The translations under genes were made by a program, and so were the position numbers. This document shows, piece after piece, positions 6,086 to 10,399 of a stretch of DNA of 10,399 bases. The notes below the pieces were generated by a model that searched no databases, was not told the origin of the DNA, and saw only the letters and a program-made list of their open reading frames with translations. This DNA is from Betaproteobacteria bacterium. Its GTDB lineage: Bacteria; Pseudomonadota; Gammaproteobacteria; Burkholderiales; UBA9220. The stretch is taken from positions 1 to 10,399 of the forward strand of contig JAGUYQ010000105.1 in the NCBI GenBank assembly GCA_020061285.1, read 5' to 3'. Within the stretch, counting starts at the first letter, position 1, and the number at the start of each line of letters is the position of its first letter.

Positions 6086-8665
6086 TTATTCCTTCTCGAA
6101 CACGAACACCCCTCCCCGGTAATCCACCCGGATGGTGTCCTTGGCGGCGAACTTGCCGGCGAGGATTTCCCTCGCCAGGGGGTTCTCCAGGTTGGCCTGG
6201 ATGGCCCGCTTCAGGGGCCTGGCGCCGTAGACCGGGTCGAAGCCAGCGGTGGCGAGTTCGTCCAGGGCGGCGTCGGAAACCTCCAGCTTCATGTCCATGC
6301 GGGCCAGCCGCTCGTCCAGGTAACGGAGCTGGATGCGGGCGATGGAACGGATGTGCTCGCTGCCCAAGGCGTGGAACACCACCACCTCGTCGATGCGGTT
6401 GATGAACTCGGGGCGGAAATAGTTCTTCACGTCGTCCAGCACCGCCGCCTTGACCGTCTCGTAAGGCTCTCCGGCGAGGGACTGGATGTGCTGTGAGCCC
6501 AGGTTGGAGGTCATCACCACCACGGTGTTCTTGAAGTCCACGGTGCGGCCCTGGCCGTCGGTCATGCGGCCGTCGTCCAGCACCTGCAATAGGACGTTGA
6601 ACACGTCAGGATGGGCCTTTTCCACCTCGTCCAGAAGGATGACGCTGTAAGGCTTGCGGCGCACGGCTTCCGTCAGGTAGCCGCCCTCCTCGTAACCCAC
6701 GTAGCCGGGAGGCGCGCCGATGAGGCGGGCCACGGAGTGCTTCTCCATGAACTCGCTCATGTCGATGCGGATCAGGTGCTCTTCCGAATCGAACAGGAAG
6801 CCAGCCAGGGCCTTGCACAACTCGGTCTTGCCGACGCCGGTGGGGCCGAGGAAAAGGAAGGAGCCGTAGGGCCGGTTGGGGTCGGAGAGGCCGGCGCGGG
6901 AACGGCGAATGGCGTCGGCCACCAGCCGCACGGCCTCGTCCTGGCCCACCACCCGCTCGTGGAGCTTGTCTTCCATCTTCAGCAGCTTGTCCCGCTCCCC
7001 TTCCATCATCTTGGATACGGGGATGCCGGTGGCACGGGACACCACCTCAGCGATCTCCTCCGCCCCCACCTGGGTGCGCAGCAACCGGTGCTGGACGGCG
7101 GGCACCTCGGCGCTGTCGGCGTGCTTGAGCTGGGCCTCCAGTTGGGGAATCTTGCCGTACTGGATTTCCGATACCTTCTGCCAGTCGCCGCGGCGCTTGG
7201 CGTCTTCCATGGCCACCTTGAGCTGGTCGAGTTCCTCCTTGATGTGCTGGCTGCCTTGCACCTGGGCCTTTTCCGCCTTCCAGATTTCCTCCAGGTCGGC
7301 GAATTCCTTCTCCAGTTTGGCGATCTCGTCCTCGATCAGGCCGAGACGCTTCTTCGACGCCTCGTCCTTTTCCTTCTTCACCGCTTCGCGCTCGATCTTG
7401 AGCTGGATCAGGCGGCGCTCCAGCTTATCCATCTCCTCCGGCTTGGAGTCGATTTCCATCTTGATCCGCGCCGCCGCCTCGTCGATGAGGTCGATGGCCT
7501 TGTCCGGCAGAAAACGGTCGGTGATGTAGCGGTGGGACAGTTCCGCCGCGGCGACGATGGCCGGGTCGGTGATCTCCACGCCGTGGTGCAACTCGTATTT
7601 CTCCTGCAAGCCGCGCAGGATGGCGATGGTGTCCTCGACGCTAGGCTCGTCCACCAGCACCTTCTGGAAGCGCCGCTCCAGGGCGGCGTCCTTCTCGATG
7701 TATTTGCGGAACTCGTCCAGGGTGGTGGCGCCGATGCAGTGCAACTCCCCCCGGGCCAGGGCCGGCTTGAGCATGTTGCCGGCGTCGATGGCGCCCTCCG
7801 CCTTGCCCGCCCCCACCATGGTATGAAGCTCGTCGATGAAGAGGATGATGCGGCCCTCGTCCTGGGCCACTTCCTTCAGCACCGATTTCAGCCGTTCCTC
7901 GAACTCGCCCCGGTACTTGGCCCCGGCCAGCAGGCCGGCCATGTCCAGCACCAGGACGCGCTTGTTCTTCAGGGTTTCCGGCACCTCGCCGTTGACGATG
8001 CGCTGGGCCAAGCCCTCGACGATGGCGGTCTTGCCCACGCCGGGCTCGCCGATCAGCACCGGGTTGTTCTTGGTGCGGCGCTGGAGCACCTGGATGGCGC
8101 GGCGGATTTCGTCGTCCCGGCCGATCACCGGGTCCAGCTTGCCCTGGCGGGCGCGCTCGGTGAGGTCCAGGGTGTATTTCTTCAGGGCTTCGCGCTGGCC
8201 CTCGGCTTCGGCGTTCTGCACGTTCTCTCCGCCGCGGACGGCGTTGACGGCCTGTTCCAGGGCTTCCTTGCCGACGCCATGCTCCTTCAGCAGGCGGGCC
8301 ACCTCGCCCTTGTCCTGGATCGCCGCCAGCAGCAGCATTTCCGAGGCGATGAAGGCATCGCCCCGCTTCTGGGCTTCCTTGTCGGTGAGGTTGAGGAGGT
8401 TGTTGAGGTCGCGGGAAATGGATATCTCGCCGCCGGCGCCTTCCACCTTGGGCAGGCGTTCGATACTTTGACGCAGGGCGTCCTTCAGGGCTCCCACCTG
8501 GGCGCCGGCACGCTGCAACAGGGAGGCGGTGCTGCCGTCCTCCTGCTGCAACAAGGCCAACAGCAGGTGCTGGGGCTCGATATAGGCGTTGTCCAGGCCC
8601 ACGGCCAAGCTCTGGGCGTCGGACAGTGCCTGCTGGAACTTGGTGGTCAGTTTGTCGAAGCGCAT
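6086..8665 (-). CDS. clpB: ATP-dependent chaperone ClpB
   Basis: ClpB is the hexameric AAA+ disaggregase that pulls proteins out of aggregates together with DnaK/DnaJ/GrpE in the cytoplasm. The protein is 859 residues; E. coli ClpB is 857. The N-domain (about 1-145) carries the two Clp_N repeats. NBD1 has Walker A GEPGVGKT (206-213), Walker B FIDE with E279, and pore tyrosine Y251. A long charged coiled coil (about 405-525) is the ClpB-specific middle domain that docks DnaK. NBD2 has Walker A GPTGVGKT (607-614), Walker B LLDE with E680, pore loop GYVG (654-657), and sensor 2 GARPLKR. No IGF/IGL loop for ClpP is seen. The ATG at 8665 has a GAGGA site seven bases upstream. A sigma-32 promoter lies about 40 bases upstream. 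An internal GTG at codon 149 likely starts a short isoform. Confidence 0.98.
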   Translation of the reverse strand: MRFDKLTTKFQQALSDAQSLAVGLDNAYIEPQHLLLALLQQEDGSTASLLQRAGAQVGALKDALRQSIERLPKVEGAGGEISISRDLNNLLNLTDKEAQKRGDAFIASEMLLLAAIQDKGEVARLLKEHGVGKEALEQAVNAVRGGENVQNAEAEGQREALKKYTLDLTERARQGKLDPVIGRDDEIRRAIQVLQRRTKNNPVLIGEPGVGKTAIVEGLAQRIVNGEVPETLKNKRVLVLDMAGLLAGAKYRGEFEERLKSVLKEVAQDEGRIILFIDELHTMVGAGKAEGAIDAGNMLKPALARGELHCIGATTLDEFRKYIEKDAALERRFQKVLVDEPSVEDTIAILRGLQEKYELHHGVEITDPAIVAAAELSHRYITDRFLPDKAIDLIDEAAARIKMEIDSKPEEMDKLERRLIQLKIEREAVKKEKDEASKKRLGLIEDEIAKLEKEFADLEEIWKAEKAQVQGSQHIKEELDQLKVAMEDAKRRGDWQKVSEIQYGKIPQLEAQLKHADSAEVPAVQHRLLRTQVGAEEIAEVVSRATGIPVSKMMEGERDKLLKMEDKLHERVVGQDEAVRLVADAIRRSRAGLSDPNRPYGSFLFLGPTGVGKTELCKALAGFLFDSEEHLIRIDMSEFMEKHSVARLIGAPPGYVGYEEGGYLTEAVRRKPYSVILLDEVEKAHPDVFNVLLQVLDDGRMTDGQGRTVDFKNTVVVMTSNLGSQHIQSLAGEPYETVKAAVLDDVKNYFRPEFINRIDEVVVFHALGSEHIRSIARIQLRYLDERLARMDMKLEVSDAALDELATAGFDPVYGARPLKRAIQANLENPLAREILAGKFAAKDTIRVDYRGGVFVFEKE
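8219..8230 (-). promoter_or_regulatory. Internal ribosome site and GTG start for N-terminally shortened ClpB
   Basis: Codon 149 of clpB is GTG (8219-8221 on the minus strand). It is preceded by GGAGAG (8225-8230), with five bases between GGAG and the GTG. E. coli clpB makes its roughly 80-kDa form lacking the N-domain from GTG at Val149. The same codon position and a clear Shine-Dalgarno site here support the same dual output. Confidence 0.65.
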
Positions 8666-8702
8666 CGGCGTTTCCTCGCAACAAGAAGTTCGAATATCCC
8701 CT

Positions 8703-8730
8703 AGGTGGGGGAACCCTCGCCGATTTCAAG
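8703..8730 (-). promoter_or_regulatory. Sigma-32 (RpoH) heat-shock promoter of clpB
   Basis: On the minus strand CTTGAA (8725-8730) is followed after 14 bases by CCCCACCT (8703-8710). This matches the RpoH consensus CTTGAA and CCCCATNT with one mismatch and normal spacing. The predicted start is near 8695, giving a leader of about 30 bases. No CIRCE or other heat-shock repressor site is seen here. Confidence 0.85.
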
Positions 8731-8758
8731 CTCCGGCCCGAAGAATTTTGGGCTAAAC

Positions 8759-8786
8759 TTGAGCACAGTACCCGTCTCCCAACAAT
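8759..8786 (+). promoter_or_regulatory. Candidate nadC promoter giving a near-leaderless mRNA
   Basis: TTGAGC (8759-8764) and AACAAT (8781-8786) are spaced by 16 bases, each matching the sigma-70 consensus at four of six positions. The predicted start would be within a few bases of the nadC ATG at 8796. No Shine-Dalgarno sequence precedes that ATG, which is consistent with but does not prove a leaderless transcript. Confidence 0.3.
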
Positions 8787-8795
8787 CGCACACCC

Positions 8796-9650
8796 ATGAC
8801 CCTCCCCGACCTTACCGAGACCATCCGCGCCAACGTCGCCGCCGCCCTGGCGGAAGACACTGGCACCGGCGACCTCACCGCCCAGCTCATTCCCGCCGAC
8901 AAAACCGCCGTCGCCCACGTGATGTCGCGGCAAAAGGCCATTCTCTGCGGGGGGCCGTGGTTCGAGGAGTGCTTCCGGCAGGTGGGCCCCACGGTGGAAG
9001 TCCACTGGTGCGCCGAAGAAGGCGCCTGCGTCGGGGAGGGCCAGGTGCTGTGCGAAATACGCGGCCCGGCCCGTGCCCTGCTCACCGCCGAGCGGCCCGC
9101 CCTCAACTTCCTGCAAACACTCTCCGCCACGGCCACCGCCACCCGGCGCTACGTGGAAGCGGTCAAGGGCAGCAAGGCGAAAATCCTCGACACCCGCAAG
9201 ACCCTTCCCGGCCTGCGCCTGGCGCAGAAATACGCGGTCAAGACGGGGGGCGGCGAAAACCAGCGCACCGGCCTCTACGACGGCATCCTGATCAAGGAAA
9301 ACCACATCATGGCCGCCGGCGGCATCCGCCGGGCCCTGGAGCAGGCCCGCAAGCTCGCGCCGGAAGGGACGCCGATCCAGATCGAGGTGGAAAGCCTGCG
9401 GGAACTGCGCCAAGCCCTGGACGCCGGGGCCACCTTGATCCTGCTCGACAACTTCCCCGTGCGCGTGATGCGGGAGGCGGTGCAACTCACCCAGGGACGG
9501 GCGGAACTGGAAGCCTCCGGCGGCATCACCCTGCGCACCATCGCCGCCATCGCCCAAACCGGCGTGGACCGCATCTCCGTCGGCTCCCTGACCAAGGATA
9601 TCCAGGCCGTGGACCTGTCCATGCGCCTGGAAAAAAGGCCGTCCGCCTAG
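8796..9650 (+). CDS. nadC: Quinolinate phosphoribosyltransferase (nicotinate-nucleotide pyrophosphorylase, carboxylating)
   Basis: NadC converts quinolinate and PRPP to nicotinate mononucleotide, releasing CO2 and pyrophosphate, the last step of de novo pyridine ring supply for NAD. The 284-residue length is standard. The N-terminal domain (about 1-115) includes EDTGTGDLT and ERPALNFLQ with the substrate-binding R100. The barrel shows DTRKTLPGLR (132-141), KTGGGENQR (149-157), LIKENH (165-170), EVES (197-200), LLDNF (216-220) and EASGGI (239-244). The usual NHR motif reads NQR here; from memory this variant also occurs in other betaproteobacterial NadC, so I do not treat it as a defect. No nadA or nadB is adjacent. 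The ATG at 8796 lacks a visible ribosome site. The divergent clpB start is 130 bases away. Confidence 0.97.
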   Translation: MTLPDLTETIRANVAAALAEDTGTGDLTAQLIPADKTAVAHVMSRQKAILCGGPWFEECFRQVGPTVEVHWCAEEGACVGEGQVLCEIRGPARALLTAERPALNFLQTLSATATATRRYVEAVKGSKAKILDTRKTLPGLRLAQKYAVKTGGGENQRTGLYDGILIKENHIMAAGGIRRALEQARKLAPEGTPIQIEVESLRELRQALDAGATLILLDNFPVRVMREAVQLTQGRAELEASGGITLRTIAAIAQTGVDRISVGSLTKDIQAVDLSMRLEKRPSA

Positions 9651-9699
9651 ACTATACTTGGTACTTTATGGCTGACCCTAGGTTGGCAGGGGAGGTGGC

Positions 9700-10399
9700 G
9701 TGACCAACAACCGTCCGGAACACTCGTCTATTCGCCGCAATACCATGCTGGCCCTGTTGGCATGGACCCTCATCATCGCCCTCTCACTGGCTTGGAGCAC
9801 CAGCAGCAGCCGCAAGCAAAGCATGGACTTGGCGACACAACAAGCCGTCGCCTACATCTCGAAGGATATCGCCTTCCGCAACTGGGCCACGTCCCACGGC
9901 GGGGTTTACGTTCCCCCCTCCGACAAGACCCCACCCAATCCCTACCTCGCCCACCTCCCTGACCGGGACATCACCACCACCGCCGGCAAGGCGCTCACCC
10001 TCATGAACCCCGCCTATATGCTGCGGGAGATGCAGAGCTTTTCCGGACCACGGGGAGAAAAAGGGCGCATTACCAGCCTCAAGCCCCTTAATCCGATCAA
10101 CTCGCCGGACCCCTGGGAACAAGCCGCGCTGAAGCGCCTGGAGAAGGGTGAAAAAGAGGTGTGGGAAATCTCCCCCCTTGATGGCGCCCCGCACCTACGC
10201 ATGATGCGGCCCTTCGTCACCGAAAAAGGCTGCCTGAAATGCCATGCCGTCCAAGGCTATAAACTGGGCGAACTACGCGGCGGCATAGATGTCACCATTC
10301 CCCTGACTCCCTACTTGGCGGCGGCCAACCGCACCAACCAGACACTTCTCGCCGGCCACAGCGGCATCTGGCTCCTGGGAGTGGCCGCCATTCTGATCA
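9700..10399 (+). CDS. Membrane sensor protein with DUF3365/Tll0287-like haem-c domain (partial, runs off the window)
   Basis: The first 233 codons of a signalling protein are present. The GTG at 9700 is the first possible start after an in-frame TAG at 9679. GGAGG lies four bases upstream. A signal-anchor helix spans about 15-33, followed by a periplasmic domain. Features typical of DUF3365 (Tll0287-like) sensors are RNWATSHGGVYVP near 60-72, PPNPYL near 78-83, and TLMNPAYMLREM near 100-111. A CLKCH haem-c attachment motif (C178, C181, H182) follows, then RGGIDVTIPL. A second membrane helix begins at about 222 as the window ends. Such domains usually precede a histidine kinase, a PAS domain or a GGDEF output module, none of which is visible. 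The likely role is redox or ligand sensing through bound haem. It starts 49 bases after nadC with no clear promoter, so read-through from nadC is possible. Confidence 0.82.
   Translation, partial: MTNNRPEHSSIRRNTMLALLAWTLIIALSLAWSTSSSRKQSMDLATQQAVAYISKDIAFRNWATSHGGVYVPPSDKTPPNPYLAHLPDRDITTTAGKALTLMNPAYMLREMQSFSGPRGEKGRITSLKPLNPINSPDPWEQAALKRLEKGEKEVWEISPLDGAPHLRMMRPFVTEKGCLKCHAVQGYKLGELRGGIDVTIPLTPYLAAANRTNQTLLAGHSGIWLLGVAAILI

Noticed and set aside
6611..8704. Long open frame (697 codons) on the plus strand opposite clpB.
   Set aside because: It is an antisense shadow of a GC-rich, strongly coding gene; the translation is repetitive Leu/Gly/His/Val with no domain. Similar long shadows opposite uvrC (1299-2507) and across clpB/nadC (7641-9557) were dropped for the same reason.
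9244..9270. NadC motif NQR in place of the usual NHR, as a possible active-site defect.
   Set aside because: All other motifs are intact and, from memory, NQR occurs in other betaproteobacterial NadC proteins, so it looks like a lineage variant.

Overview
The window is a GC-rich, ordinary chromosomal segment of a proteobacterium, most likely a betaproteobacterium. This rests on the conserved uvrC-pgsA-tRNA-Gly-tRNA-Cys order (E. coli has uvrC-pgsA-glyW-cysT-leuZ), a sigma-32 type heat-shock promoter in front of clpB, and the style of the proteins. It shows no insertion sequence, phage gene, CRISPR array or complete mobile element. The genus cannot be named from the sequence alone.

Left part (1-4574). 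A rightward gene ends at 235 and meets a leftward block at a bidirectional terminator (311-342). The leftward block, in transcription order, is an AIF-like FAD/NAD oxidoreductase (4574-3375), a small tautomerase-fold protein (3292-3107), uvrC (3095-1290), pgsA (1283-708), tRNA-Gly (664-589) and tRNA-Cys (424-351). Tautomerase, uvrC and pgsA are separated by only 6-11 bases and look co-transcribed. tRNA-Gly has its own strong promoter overlapping the pgsA stop codon, and a terminator-like hairpin follows it. tRNA-Cys has its own TATAAT box, so the two tRNAs can be transcribed separately.

Middle part (4575-6085). A 331-base divergent spacer, visibly lower in GC than the genes, separates the oxidoreductase from a rightward type 2 transaldolase gene (tal). 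The tal-proximal half of this spacer is packed with inverted repeats, including a perfect 15-base palindrome and an 8-bp hairpin next to the ribosome binding site. This is the least explained sequence in the window. tal converges on clpB at a shared 13-bp terminator hairpin (6038-6068).

Right part (6086-10399). clpB (leftward) is a full-length disaggregase. It has a sigma-32 promoter and a conserved internal GTG start that should yield the N-terminally shortened form. Divergent from it is nadC (NAD biosynthesis). A membrane sensor with a periplasmic DUF3365/Tll0287-like domain and one CXXCH haem-c motif follows nadC and runs off the window end.

The genes serve separate housekeeping roles: nucleotide excision repair, phospholipid synthesis, tRNA supply, pentose phosphate carbon flow, protein disaggregation, NAD synthesis and redox sensing. 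I found no convincing new multi-gene system. The points most worth a second look are the tal leader, the AIF-like C-terminus, the tautomerase lacking both catalytic-site arginines, and the haem-c sensor.
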